NCBI RefSeq assembly: GCF_011308835.1
Contig: NZ_JAAOHY010000001.1
Span: 434,001-498,000, forward strand
DNA: 64,000 bases
Source of the DNA: Paracoccus xiamenensis
Lineage (GTDB): Bacteria > Pseudomonadota > Alphaproteobacteria > Rhodobacterales > Rhodobacteraceae
Direction of reading: 5' to 3'
Below, piece after piece: positions 54,064 to 63,126 of this stretch. The notes beneath the pieces were generated by a model. The model saw nothing but the letters and a program-made list of their open reading frames with translations. It was not told the origin of the DNA and did no database searches. A program made the translations under genes and the position numbers. Position 1 is the stretch's first letter; each line of letters starts with the position of its first letter.

Positions 54064-56928
54064 TTGATTAACATTGATTCAGCTATTCATCTGCGACCTT
54101 TGGTGGCAGAGGACCGCGGGGTCGATGCCAGACACCCGTCCCGGGTTGGCCGCGTCATCCGCCGGATCCGCCCCGGCATCTTGACGCTGGATGGCGATCT
54201 GGTCGATCTGGACGGCTCGGTTGTCGATGCGGATACCAAATTGCCATGGCTTGGCTGTGCCGCACGACAGAAGGCGGTCGATATTGTGCGGCAATGGTCC
54301 GGGGCCATCGGCCGCATTGATGTCATGCAAAAGGATGGTAGCTGGTTGCCGGTTGGAAGCTGCTGGGTCACCAGCGCCGGCGGCAACGGCGCCAATGCCC
54401 GCATCATCACCGCCGGGCATCTGCTATGTGCGATGACGAAGCCCGGCAACAGCTTTGCCCGCGGGCGCGTGCGGACAGCCTTCGACGCTGCGCCGATGCG
54501 AGAAACGCGGGTCACTCTTGCCGATAACCCCGAAGACAATCCCGGCGATCTGCGCGTGACGGCGGTCATCTGGGCGCATTGGTACTGGGATCTGGTGATT
54601 TGCGAACTCGACGCCGAGTTGCCGGGGCTGGCAGTGCCGCCATTGGCCGGTGCGCAAGATAAGCCAAGCACCGAAATGGCCGTCTTTGGCTATCCAATGA
54701 CCCAAGGGACGATTGACCCGGCCCTTGATGACAGCGGCTTTGCCCAGATATTCGAGGGCGATCTGAAGACCAGGCGCCTGTCGCCTGGCCTGTTCGTCGA
54801 TACCGAGACGTCGGGGATCAATGTCGACAGCGACGTAGCGGCGGCGGCAGTAAGCTTGTGCCATGACGCATCGACGCTTGCCGGCAGTTCCGGCTCGCCC
54901 GTCTTCTGCCTGCAAAGCGGCAATATTGTCGGTCTGCATTTTCGCGGTGGCGGCTATTACAATGATGACAACCCGGGCGTTCCGACGCCCGCCCGCTATG
55001 CCAACCTGACGGTTCCCCTGATGCGGGCGATGATGGCCGAGCCGCTGTTGGCGATCGAAATGCAAGGCGGTCCGATGCCGGCGGGCATGGCGGTCAAGGA
55101 AAATTTCAAGGGTCTGTGGAAAGCCAGCAACCTGAATAAGCTGGACGAATCCGAATCGATATTCGTGACCAACGCCCCGAAGGAGCTGCCCGCGGATCTG
55201 TTACGCGCGGTCGCTCCGGACCGGCCGGACAACCGTGATTACTTCTATACCCCGCCGCTTAGCGCGCCCCGCGATAAGATCCCCCGTGACCGGGACATGA
55301 CGGTCTTCGACAGGGCGAAGATCCTCAATCAGGGTGCCGATCCGGCCTGTGTCGGGTTCGCACTGGCTGCGCTGATCAATTTGCAGCGTCGTCTGGCCGA
55401 TCAGAAGGCTTTGCTGGTCAGCCCCCGGATGCTGTACGAGATGGCGCTCAATCACGACGAATGGCTTGATGAGGCGGTGGGCGGCACCAGCCTGCGCGCC
55501 GCGATCAAGGGGTTCGTGTACAGTGGCGTCTGCAGCGATGATGAAGCGCCCTATTTCGCGCCGCAAACCGATTGGCGCCTGAACCGGACAATCGCCGAGG
55601 ATGCCAAGAAGGTGATGCCCGGCACCTATTACCGGCTGCGCCACAATCTGGTCGATTTTCAGGCCGCCATTCAGGAAGCCGGTGGGATCATCATCTCTGC
55701 CTATATTCACGATGGCTGGTTTGCTTCGGGCGAAAACCGCATCCGCACGATCCAGCTGCGGCAGAGCAGTCTGGCAGATCGCGCGGCCCATGCCTTCATT
55801 GCCGTCGGCTATGACGAAACCGGGTTCATCATCCAGAATTCCTGGGGCAAGAACTGGGGCAATTGGGGCAAGCGCGCGGGCTTTGCGCGCTGGACCTATG
55901 ACGACTGGGCCCAGAATGTGATCGACGCATGGGTGCTGCGGCTGGCACCGTCGACGCCAAAGACCTTTGGCCTGCAGCCGGTCCTGTCACAGGGCGAAGA
56001 TCTCAGCATGCCCAAACCCTTGCGCCGCCTTCCAAGGCCGCATCGTTTCGCGCTGCTGGGCCATATCGTGCATGTTGAACGCGACGAGGTGGTGGTGCGC
56101 GGCCGGCTTGGCCTTGGGTTGGCGCCACTGCGCGAGGCAGCAGAGCTGTTGCGGGCCAAAGAGCTGGGCGATATTCGCCACATCCTGCTGATCTATCACG
56201 ATCCTTTCCTTGGCGCGGACGCGATCACGCGCATTGCCGCCTTCCAGACCGAGACATTTCTTCAGAACGGCATCTTTCCCCTGCATATCGCATATGGCGT
56301 GGACGAGGTGGCGACGATCAGTTCCCGGATGCTGTACGAGGCCGGAATCGTGCAGGACCGCTTTGGGGCCTCGCTTTCCGAGGCCAGCGGCTATCTGGAG
56401 CGGCGCGCGGGACGTCTGTGTGGCCGGTTGGTGCGGGATTACGGCGACGGCGTGGCGCAGGCCTCTGCCCCTGGCGGGCCGCTTTGGCAGGCACGCGCGG
56501 CGCTGTGCCTGGAGACCGCGAAGGATCTGCAGGTGTCAGCCCTGTCATTCGGCGCTGGCAGCATCGCGGCGCTGACCCAGGCCCGTCTGTCGCGGGCGGC
56601 GCGCAATCCCGCGCTGAACAGGCTGCTGCTGGTGGGCGGTATCGGGGCCCGTCCGACAGAGGCAGAGCTTGGGCCGACACGCGTTCACGAATGGCAATTG
56701 CCCTCTGCCGTGGAAATCGGTGCCGTCCCCGCCTATGCCGGCGACTGGAACGACCTTGTGCAGGCCGTCCAAGGCGGAGAGAGCCGCCCGCGCGTCGATG
56801 CCACGGCGGTTTCCGAACTGCCCGGCACGATTGCCGCCTGTTGTGTCGATCCGGTGCTGCTGAATGCGGTGATAAAGGCGGTAAAGGGCCGGGCGCCATC
56901 GGCGCAAAGCTGCTTTCGAACAGTGTAG
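54064..56928 (+). CDS. Trypsin-like/papain-like dual protease fusion with C-terminal hydrolase-like domain
   Basis: A 954-aa protein with no signal peptide or membrane helix, probably cytoplasmic. Domain 1 (about 85-330) is a chymotrypsin/V8-like serine protease: H119 in ITAGHLL, D176 in YWDLVICEL and S276 in AGSSGSPVF. Domain 2 (about 390-625) is a papain-like C1 protease: Q423, C429 (QGADPAC), H576 in AAHAFIAVGYD and N592 in IIQNSWGKNWG, with the same spacing as papain (Gln to Cys 6, His to Asn 16). Domain 3 (about 640-954) has an ALSFG nucleophile-elbow-like motif (S828) and HILLIYHDPFLGADA, suggesting an alpha/beta hydrolase; this is weak. The start is TTG 54064, since no ATG or GTG upstream is in frame; GTG 54103 is an alternative. 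It is divergent from the giant-oxidase operon. Confidence 0.85.
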   Translation: MINIDSAIHLRPLVAEDRGVDARHPSRVGRVIRRIRPGILTLDGDLVDLDGSVVDADTKLPWLGCAARQKAVDIVRQWSGAIGRIDVMQKDGSWLPVGSCWVTSAGGNGANARIITAGHLLCAMTKPGNSFARGRVRTAFDAAPMRETRVTLADNPEDNPGDLRVTAVIWAHWYWDLVICELDAELPGLAVPPLAGAQDKPSTEMAVFGYPMTQGTIDPALDDSGFAQIFEGDLKTRRLSPGLFVDTETSGINVDSDVAAAAVSLCHDASTLAGSSGSPVFCLQSGNIVGLHFRGGGYYNDDNPGVPTPARYANLTVPLMRAMMAEPLLAIEMQGGPMPAGMAVKENFKGLWKASNLNKLDESESIFVTNAPKELPADLLRAVAPDRPDNRDYFYTPPLSAPRDKIPRDRDMTVFDRAKILNQGADPACVGFALAALINLQRRLADQKALLVSPRMLYEMALNHDEWLDEAVGGTSLRAAIKGFVYSGVCSDDEAPYFAPQTDWRLNRTIAEDAKKVMPGTYYRLRHNLVDFQAAIQEAGGIIISAYIHDGWFASGENRIRTIQLRQSSLADRAAHAFIAVGYDETGFIIQNSWGKNWGNWGKRAGFARWTYDDWAQNVIDAWVLRLAPSTPKTFGLQPVLSQGEDLSMPKPLRRLPRPHRFALLGHIVHVERDEVVVRGRLGLGLAPLREAAELLRAKELGDIRHILLIYHDPFLGADAITRIAAFQTETFLQNGIFPLHIAYGVDEVATISSRMLYEAGIVQDRFGASLSEASGYLERRAGRLCGRLVRDYGDGVAQASAPGGPLWQARAALCLETAKDLQVSALSFGAGSIAALTQARLSRAARNPALNRLLLVGGIGARPTEAELGPTRVHEWQLPSAVEIGAVPAYAGDWNDLVQAVQGGESRPRVDATAVSELPGTIAACCVDPVLLNAVIKAVKGRAPSAQSCFRTV

Positions 56929-56994
56929 GGGCAGGGTGTCTTCGGCGCGGTAAGGGACAACGCAATGGTGGGCAATCTTGCCGCGAAAAAGGCG

Positions 56995-58050
56995 TCAGGC
57001 GAACTCCGGGCCATCCAGCACCAATCCGGCCGCCTGGGCGGTATCTGACCAGCTGGGAAGCTGGCCGGACACAGCCGACGCAGCAGCCGCAAGCCGCGCG
57101 CGCTTGTCCGGGTTCTCCAGCAGATCGCGCAGGGCGGCGGCAAAGCTGGCGCTGTCGTCGGGGGGGACCAGAATCCCTGCGCCGGCCGGTACGGTGTCGG
57201 GGACGGCGCCGGTCGCGCAGCTGACGATGGGCAGGCCGTGGCTCAGCGCTTCGTCAAAGACGATGCCGTAACCTTCGAACCGTGTCGCCAGCGCAAAGAT
57301 CGAGGCCTGGCTGTACAGCCGCTGCAAGGTTTCTGCCGGGACCTGCCCCGCAAGTCGCAGCCGGGGGCCCAGCCCGCTGCCCGCCGCCATGTTGGCCAAA
57401 TCGGCCGCGTGCTGCTTGTGCCAGGCATTCCCGACGATCACCGCCTGCCAGTCCAGATCGGCGATCCGCGTCAGGCTGTCGATCAGGACGTCATGGCCCT
57501 TGCGCGGGTGCAGGATGCCGACCGACAGAATCAGGGGCGGTTGGGTGGGCACGGCTTTGGCGGCGGGACGCTCGACGCCCGGTCGGGCGATGCTGATCCG
57601 CTCCGGGCTGAGGCCGTAACGGTCGATCAGAACGGCGCGGGTATGGGGACTGGGGACAAGCACATGGCGGGCCAGGCGAAGGTTGTCGCGCTCTGTTCGG
57701 TACAGATATGCGCGCTGATCGGGGTCGAGGCCGGTTTCCATGGCCAGCGGGTGATGCACCATTGCCAAAATCGGTGCGCGGACCGTTGCCAGCCCGGCCG
57801 AGGCGATTGCGCCGAAAACCAGCCCGTCAAGGATCAGGACGCGGTCGGCGGGCACCGATTGCAACCGCCGGACGGCCTGCGCCATCTCGGCGGGCGAGGG
57901 CGCGGGGAAGCTGGCGGGCAGCTCCATGTGCTGAACGTCGCGGCCCTGTTCGCGCAGCCCCTGCAACAGGCGGCGTTCATAGATATAGCCGCCGGTCAGC
58001 GTCTCTATATCGCCGGGGATGGCGAAGGTGGCGGGGCGCGGTGCGGTCAT
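56995..58050 (-). CDS. Glycosyltransferase family 4
   Basis: A 351-aa GT-B-fold glycosyltransferase. The nucleotide-sugar-binding C-terminal half has ILSVGILHPRKGHDVLIDSL, then RFEGYGIVFDEALSHGLPIVSC with the EX7E-type glutamates and TVPAGAGILVPPDD. Donor and acceptor are unknown. AGGAGG precedes ATG 58050, which overlaps the permease stop (ATGA). It is the last gene of the operon and converges on the dual-protease gene. Confidence 0.92.
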   Translation of the reverse strand: MTAPRPATFAIPGDIETLTGGYIYERRLLQGLREQGRDVQHMELPASFPAPSPAEMAQAVRRLQSVPADRVLILDGLVFGAIASAGLATVRAPILAMVHHPLAMETGLDPDQRAYLYRTERDNLRLARHVLVPSPHTRAVLIDRYGLSPERISIARPGVERPAAKAVPTQPPLILSVGILHPRKGHDVLIDSLTRIADLDWQAVIVGNAWHKQHAADLANMAAGSGLGPRLRLAGQVPAETLQRLYSQASIFALATRFEGYGIVFDEALSHGLPIVSCATGAVPDTVPAGAGILVPPDDSASFAAALRDLLENPDKRARLAAAASAVSGQLPSWSDTAQAAGLVLDGPEFA

Positions 58051-59627
58051 GGTTCCTCCTGTTCGGGCGCATAGCGCCGCAGGACGCGCCGTTCCAGCGC
58101 CGCGACCCCGGCGTGGCACAGCACTGACAGCACGGCCACCACCACCACCGATGCCCACAGCATGTCATAATCCGAAATCGAGGCCGACAGTGCCATCAGG
58201 CTGCCGATGCCGCGCCCTGTCGCCAGCCACTCGACCACGGTGACGGCCAGAATGGCGGCGGGCACGCTGACCCTCGCAGCGGCGAAAAAGGCCGGCAGCA
58301 TGGCGGGGATGCGGACATGGATCAGGCGGGAAAGGCGGCCAGCGGCGTGGCTGTCGAACACATCCATGATCTGCCCCGGGGCCTGTCGCAGCCCGTGCAG
58401 GCAGGCGACGAAGGTCGGAAAGAACACCATGACGGCGACCAGGGCGGTGGTGCCGGCGGCACCTCGGCCAAGGGCCAGCACGATCAGCGGCGCGGTGGTG
58501 ACGATGGGGACCGATCGCAATGCCACGGCCAGCGGCATTGCCAGCGCGGCCAGCGGCGGGACCAGCACGATCAGCGCAGCAAGCCCCGCCCCAAGCGCCA
58601 GCCCGGCCAGATAGCCGGGCAGCAGGTAAACCGCCGTTTCCAACAGCGCGCTGCCCAATGTGGCCCGCATCGCCCCGGCATCGGGGGCAAGGAACAGCGC
58701 GTCGAACACATCGCCCGGACGCTTGGCAAAGAACCGGTTGAGGTCGAGCGCCTGCATGGCCGCCCACCACAGCAGAAGCGCCAGCCCGCCCGTCATCAGC
58801 ATTTGCCGCAGCCCGGACCAGCGGCGCGCTCGGGCTGCGCGGGGCGGGGCGAGGATTACCGGTGGCGGCTCTGTCAGGACGGCACGGGCCAGCCAGCCGA
58901 TCGAAGCATAGGCAAGGATGGAAACGGCGGCCGCGACGCTTGCCAGCGCCCAGATGGCAGGCACATCCATGGCGCGGATAAAGCGAATGGTCAGCACCCC
59001 CATGCCGCGTTCTGCGCCGGTAAACTCACCGACCATGGCGCCCAGAAATGCGGCTGGCGCGGCGATCTGCAAACCGGCGAACAGATAGGGCAGGGCGGCG
59101 CGGGCGCGGATATGGATCAACTCGGCCCAGCGACCCCGCCCATGGCTGCGGACCAGATCCAGCCAGCTTGCCGGTGCCGCGCGCAGCCCGACCAGCAGCG
59201 GGATCAGCGTGGTGTAATAGACCGCCAGCGCCGCCAGCCAGATCTGCGGCCCGTTACCCGGCCCCAACAGCACCCGAAGGATCGGCCCGGTCGCGACCAG
59301 CGGCAGGCAGAAGATCAGCAGCGCCAGCCCGGTGACGGGCCTTTCCGTGCGGGGCCAGACGAATGCGATGCCGGCCAGAGCGATGGCCACCAGGTTTCCC
59401 GCCAGAAAGCCCGCCGCAGCATTGGCAAGCGTCTGGATCAGGGCGCGGGTCATCAGGCCGCGTTGCGCGTTCAGCCATGACAGCACCTCTGCCGGCGCGG
59501 CCAGAAGGAACTGCCCGGACAGCGCGCGGGCCAAGACCTCCCACAGAAGCAGCAGGATCAGCAGGCCGACCCCGGCGGTAATCCCGGCACGGAAACGCCC
59601 GCCGCCAAGCCTGTCCGCGCGCGTCAT
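58047..59627 (-). CDS. ABC transporter permease, two fused permease domains
   Basis: A 526-aa membrane protein with two tandem binding-protein-dependent permease domains (about 70-260 and 330-520), each with the EAA-loop-type sequence (ASWLDLVRSHGRGRWAELIHIRAR and DVFDSHAAGRLSRLIHVRIP). A single-domain subunit of this family (SsuC/ThiX type) would be about 250 aa, so one chain replaces a permease dimer. The start at 59627 overlaps the ATPase stop (ATGA). Longer frames are rejected because ATG 59627 matches the operon pattern. Confidence 0.88.
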   Translation of the reverse strand: MTRADRLGGGRFRAGITAGVGLLILLLLWEVLARALSGQFLLAAPAEVLSWLNAQRGLMTRALIQTLANAAAGFLAGNLVAIALAGIAFVWPRTERPVTGLALLIFCLPLVATGPILRVLLGPGNGPQIWLAALAVYYTTLIPLLVGLRAAPASWLDLVRSHGRGRWAELIHIRARAALPYLFAGLQIAAPAAFLGAMVGEFTGAERGMGVLTIRFIRAMDVPAIWALASVAAAVSILAYASIGWLARAVLTEPPPVILAPPRAARARRWSGLRQMLMTGGLALLLWWAAMQALDLNRFFAKRPGDVFDALFLAPDAGAMRATLGSALLETAVYLLPGYLAGLALGAGLAALIVLVPPLAALAMPLAVALRSVPIVTTAPLIVLALGRGAAGTTALVAVMVFFPTFVACLHGLRQAPGQIMDVFDSHAAGRLSRLIHVRIPAMLPAFFAAARVSVPAAILAVTVVEWLATGRGIGSLMALSASISDYDMLWASVVVVAVLSVLCHAGVAALERRVLRRYAPEQEEP

Positions 59628-60427
59628 GGCGCGGTCTGCGCGGGCACTTGACCGGCGCCCGCCATCAGCGCCGAAAAGATGCCGTCGGCCAGATCGTGAA
59701 ATGCTGCTTCCTGCGTGATGGCGGGACGGCGCGGATGTGGCAGCGTCACCGGAATATCGGCCACGACCCGCGCCGGGCGCGGCGACAGGACCAGCACCCG
59801 GTCGGCAAGCAGGACAGCCTCCGCGACGGAATGGGTGACCAGCAGAGTGGTGGTGCCGCGCGTCTCCCACAGACGGGGAAGATCGAAGGCCAGCTGCCGG
59901 CGGGTCAGTTCATCGACCGCGCCAAATGGTTCGTCCAGCAACAACAGACGCGGGCGGGTGACCATTGCGCGGGCGACAGCGGCGCGCTGACGCATCCCGC
60001 CCGACAATGCGGCGGGGCGGGCATCTTCAAAACCCGCAAGACCGACAAGCGCGATCATCCGGTCCACCGCGCCCGGATCTGCTGGTTGGTGCGCCAGCTT
60101 CAGCGCCAGCGCCAGATTGCCCCGGACCGTCCGCCACGGCAGCAGGGACGGATCCTGAAACGCCATCGAGATTGCACCGCGCTTTTGCATGGTGGCGGGG
60201 CTTTCGCCGCCGATGGTGACGCGGCCGGTATCGGGGGCCTCCAACCCCGCAATCAGGCGCAGCAATGTAGATTTGCCGCATCCCGACGGGCCAACCAGCG
60301 CCGTCGTCTGGCCGCCGGTCAGGGTCAGGTCCAGTGGTGGCAAAACCCGCAAACCCCCGGGGAAGGATTTCGACAGCCCGGCGCAGACGATCTCTGGCGG
60401 CATGGCAGAAGCTGTGTCAGCCTGCAT
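59624..60427 (-). CDS. ABC transporter ATP-binding protein (SsuB/ThiZ type)
   Basis: A 267-aa ATPase with Walker A (VGPSGCGKSTLLR), Q-loop (AFQDPSLLPWRTV), signature LSGGMRQRAAVARA and Walker B LLLLDEPFGAVDELTR, in the nitrate/sulfonate/taurine/HMP group. It overlaps the binding-protein gene by 11 bp and the permease gene by 4 bp. Confidence 0.92.
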   Translation of the reverse strand: MQADTASAMPPEIVCAGLSKSFPGGLRVLPPLDLTLTGGQTTALVGPSGCGKSTLLRLIAGLEAPDTGRVTIGGESPATMQKRGAISMAFQDPSLLPWRTVRGNLALALKLAHQPADPGAVDRMIALVGLAGFEDARPAALSGGMRQRAAVARAMVTRPRLLLLDEPFGAVDELTRRQLAFDLPRLWETRGTTTLLVTHSVAEAVLLADRVLVLSPRPARVVADIPVTLPHPRRPAITQEAAFHDLADGIFSALMAGAGQVPAQTAP

Positions 60428-61415
60428 GAACCTCGTCCAGGATCGACCGATCCCAGAGATCCGCTGTCACCTCGCGCCCTAGCAGGCCGAGCGTCTCGAT
60501 ATTGGCGGCGACCGCCTCATCGCTCCATGAACCGAAGCCGTTTCGGTCGGTCAGGTCGGAAAACATCAGCGGTAACTGGCGTTGCAGTTGCAGTTCCTGC
60601 GTCGGCAGGTCCAGCCCGGCATCGGGGAACATGGCCAGCGTCAGTTCCGCCGCGGCGCCCGGATCGGCGCGGCAGGCATCCCAGCCGCGCACCTCGCCCG
60701 CCATCAGCGCGACCAGCTCGGCCCGGCGATTGGTCAGGCTGTCTTCGGTGGCGATATAGGTCTGCGAATGAAGCGCATAGCCGTGATCGGCCAATAGCAT
60801 GGTCTGGGATTCAACACCCTGAATCGCCATGGCGACCGGCAGGTCGGTTTCCCAGCACAGCAGGCAATCGACCTCGCCCGCGACCAGCGGCTGCGCCGAA
60901 TATTGCGTCGGTACAATCTCGATCGTGCCGATATCGAGGTTGTTCAGCGTGCAGAGCGCCTGCAGAACCGGGGTATTGGCGACCGCCATGCCGATGCGCT
61001 TGCCCGCCAGATCGGCGGGTGTCGCGACCGGGTTTTGCGGCAGAGAGGCGATGGCGAAGGGGTTTTTCTGCATGGCCACGCCGATGATCCGAAAGGGCGC
61101 GCCTTCGGCCACGGCGGCGGCGGTGTAATCGGCGGCGGAAATGCCGATCAGGGCTGTGCCCGACACGACCGGCGGCTCGACCGGGGCGTTGGGACCGCCT
61201 TGCAGCAGCGCGACCTCCAGCCCCGCATCACGCCAGAAGCCGCGATCCTGCGCGATATAGCTGCCGGCGAATTGGGTCGAATGCAGCCATGACAGTTGCA
61301 GGCTGACCGGCGTCTGCGCGCGCGCGCGTCTCGTGGCAAGGCCAAGCGGCAGCGCGGCCAATCCGGCGCCGCCCATGGCCAGCATCCGGCGCCGGGTCCA
61401 ACGGATCGAGGGCAT
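60417..61415 (-). CDS. ABC transporter substrate-binding protein (NMT1/THI5-like)
   Basis: A 332-aa protein with a Tat-type signal (RRRMLAMGG, then a hydrophobic stretch, cut about ARAQ). The NMT1/THI5 domain (WLHSTQFAGSYIAQDRGFW; GISAADYTAAAVAEG; CCWETDL-type CLLCWETD) matches proteins that bind pyrimidine-like or similar small ligands, for example ThiY. The ligand is not certain. AGGAGG at 6 nt before ATG 61415 fixes the start; GTG 61418 is an alternative. Confidence 0.88.
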   Translation of the reverse strand: MPSIRWTRRRMLAMGGAGLAALPLGLATRRARAQTPVSLQLSWLHSTQFAGSYIAQDRGFWRDAGLEVALLQGGPNAPVEPPVVSGTALIGISAADYTAAAVAEGAPFRIIGVAMQKNPFAIASLPQNPVATPADLAGKRIGMAVANTPVLQALCTLNNLDIGTIEIVPTQYSAQPLVAGEVDCLLCWETDLPVAMAIQGVESQTMLLADHGYALHSQTYIATEDSLTNRRAELVALMAGEVRGWDACRADPGAAAELTLAMFPDAGLDLPTQELQLQRQLPLMFSDLTDRNGFGSWSDEAVAANIETLGLLGREVTADLWDRSILDEVHAG

Positions 61416-61521
61416 CACAAACCTCCTGTCATTTTGGCCAGACTAGCGGCTGAGGCCCTTGGGGCAAGCAGACAAATGTCAGGTGCGCAATGACGGCCTG
61501 TTGGCGGCGGGCAGGCGATAT

Positions 61522-63126
61522 TCAGGCGGGGGGTGTCTGCAGGGAACCGGAAAAGCCGTGAAGGATCAGATCGCGCATCGCCTCCATCGGGATGGCGGCT
61601 GTCCCCGCGGGCGGAACCAGTCCCGGCGTGAACCCCCAATCGGTGCTGCGTTCGACCAGAGCCTTCGGGCCGATGATATGGATGGGCACATCGCGGCGCG
61701 CGTCCTGCGCAATGCTGGCGGCGGCCTGATGATCGCCCAGCACGATCAGCAGCGGCGGGTCATCAGCATGGCGCAGCGCATATTCCGCGACGGCTTGCAG
61801 GGTATAGCTGATTGCCTTGCGGTATTGCTGGCGCACCCGCTCGGGGTCGCGCCAGACCACGCGCGGCGGATCGCCTGCCTCGGCCATGGCGTCAAAGACG
61901 CGGCCGTCGCCGACGGCGTCCCAATCGACCATTTCAGGCACCGGAACCCAAGGCGCATGAGAAGAGATCAGCGCGATCTGCGCAAACAGGCGGCGGTCAT
62001 GGTCGCCGCCAAGCAGCCTGTCGCTGGCCGCAAGCGTGAACTGATCGGGCATGGTGACCCAGTTGAAGGGCTTGCCGCGATAGCCCAGATCGTCCGCCGC
62101 CAGCACGCGGTCAAAGCCCATGCGCCGCGCCTCTGGCCACGGTCGGGTTATTGCGGGCATCACCGCTGCCGTCCGAAACCCAGCCCGCTGCGCGTGGTGA
62201 AACAGCGTCTGCCGCCCGCTTGCCAGCGCGGCAAGATAGCGCGACTGGTCGCTGACGGCCAACCCGTTGGCAAAGCTGGCATGGGCCAGCCAGCTTTGCC
62301 CGCCCTGCGTGGGCGAGGTCAGAAATCCCGACCGCATGGCAAGGCCCGCGCGGGCCAGATCGGCCTCGGCCCTGCGCAGGATCGGCAGGTGGGTTTCGGC
62401 GTAGAAAGGAGTGTCGAAACTGGTCCGGCCATAGCTTTCCAGAAAGATAACCAGCACGTCGCTGTCAATCGCGTTCAGCAGCTCTGGCCTGTCGGCGAAG
62501 GGGTCGCCGCGCGCCATCCGCCGGAACTGCCGCAAATCGGCATAGGTCCGCTGCGCCAGTGCCGTCCGCTGGGCCGCGAGGCGGATGGAATCCGTCGCGA
62601 TGGGCAGACCCCACGCCCCTGTCGGCGCGTTTGCATACGCAGCCAGGATCGCCATGGACGCCAGCGCGGCAAGGGCTGGCAGAGGACCGGGCCGATCAAG
62701 GTGGGACCAGATGCCCAACGCCCACCAGATCGCCGCCGCCAGCCCCAGCAGCAGCGCCCCAGCCGCTAGCACCGAAAACGCCGCTGCCGCGACCCCGAAT
62801 GTCCCCGCGACGATCCGAAGCGCCGCATCCAGCAGCGGCAGGTCGGCCACCGGATTGAAGGGGCGATCGAGAACCTGATATGTGACCAGATCGGCCAGCT
62901 TCAGCGCCGTCAGCAGCACCAGAAGCAGCGTGAGGATCAGCCGGGCGGCAGGGCGCTGTCCCAATGCGATCATCACCAGCAGCAAAGCCGGCAGCTCAAG
63001 CGGGAAAGTCAGTAGGGTCGCCGGTGTCATCTTGCCGGGATGGTTGGGCAAAACCAGCACAAGCCAGATCACCAGCGCTGCCAGGACCACCTGAGCCGGC
63101 CGGACGCGCGTGTAGGCGGGGCTCAT
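61522..63126 (-). CDS. Membrane sulfatase/phosphoethanolamine-transferase-like protein
   Basis: A 534-aa protein with about five N-terminal membrane helices (residues 13-190) and a C-terminal alkaline-phosphatase-fold domain from about residue 225. The nucleophile-type segment is SPTQGGQSWLAHASFANGL, and VLVIFLESYGRTSFDT and LLIVLGDHQAA supply metal-ligand-like residues, as in LTA synthase/EptA relatives. It may modify a lipid or glycan on the periplasmic side. Start 63126 overlaps the previous stop (ATGA). Confidence 0.85.
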   Translation of the reverse strand: MSPAYTRVRPAQVVLAALVIWLVLVLPNHPGKMTPATLLTFPLELPALLLVMIALGQRPAARLILTLLLVLLTALKLADLVTYQVLDRPFNPVADLPLLDAALRIVAGTFGVAAAAFSVLAAGALLLGLAAAIWWALGIWSHLDRPGPLPALAALASMAILAAYANAPTGAWGLPIATDSIRLAAQRTALAQRTYADLRQFRRMARGDPFADRPELLNAIDSDVLVIFLESYGRTSFDTPFYAETHLPILRRAEADLARAGLAMRSGFLTSPTQGGQSWLAHASFANGLAVSDQSRYLAALASGRQTLFHHAQRAGFRTAAVMPAITRPWPEARRMGFDRVLAADDLGYRGKPFNWVTMPDQFTLAASDRLLGGDHDRRLFAQIALISSHAPWVPVPEMVDWDAVGDGRVFDAMAEAGDPPRVVWRDPERVRQQYRKAISYTLQAVAEYALRHADDPPLLIVLGDHQAAASIAQDARRDVPIHIIGPKALVERSTDWGFTPGLVPPAGTAAIPMEAMRDLILHGFSGSLQTPPA

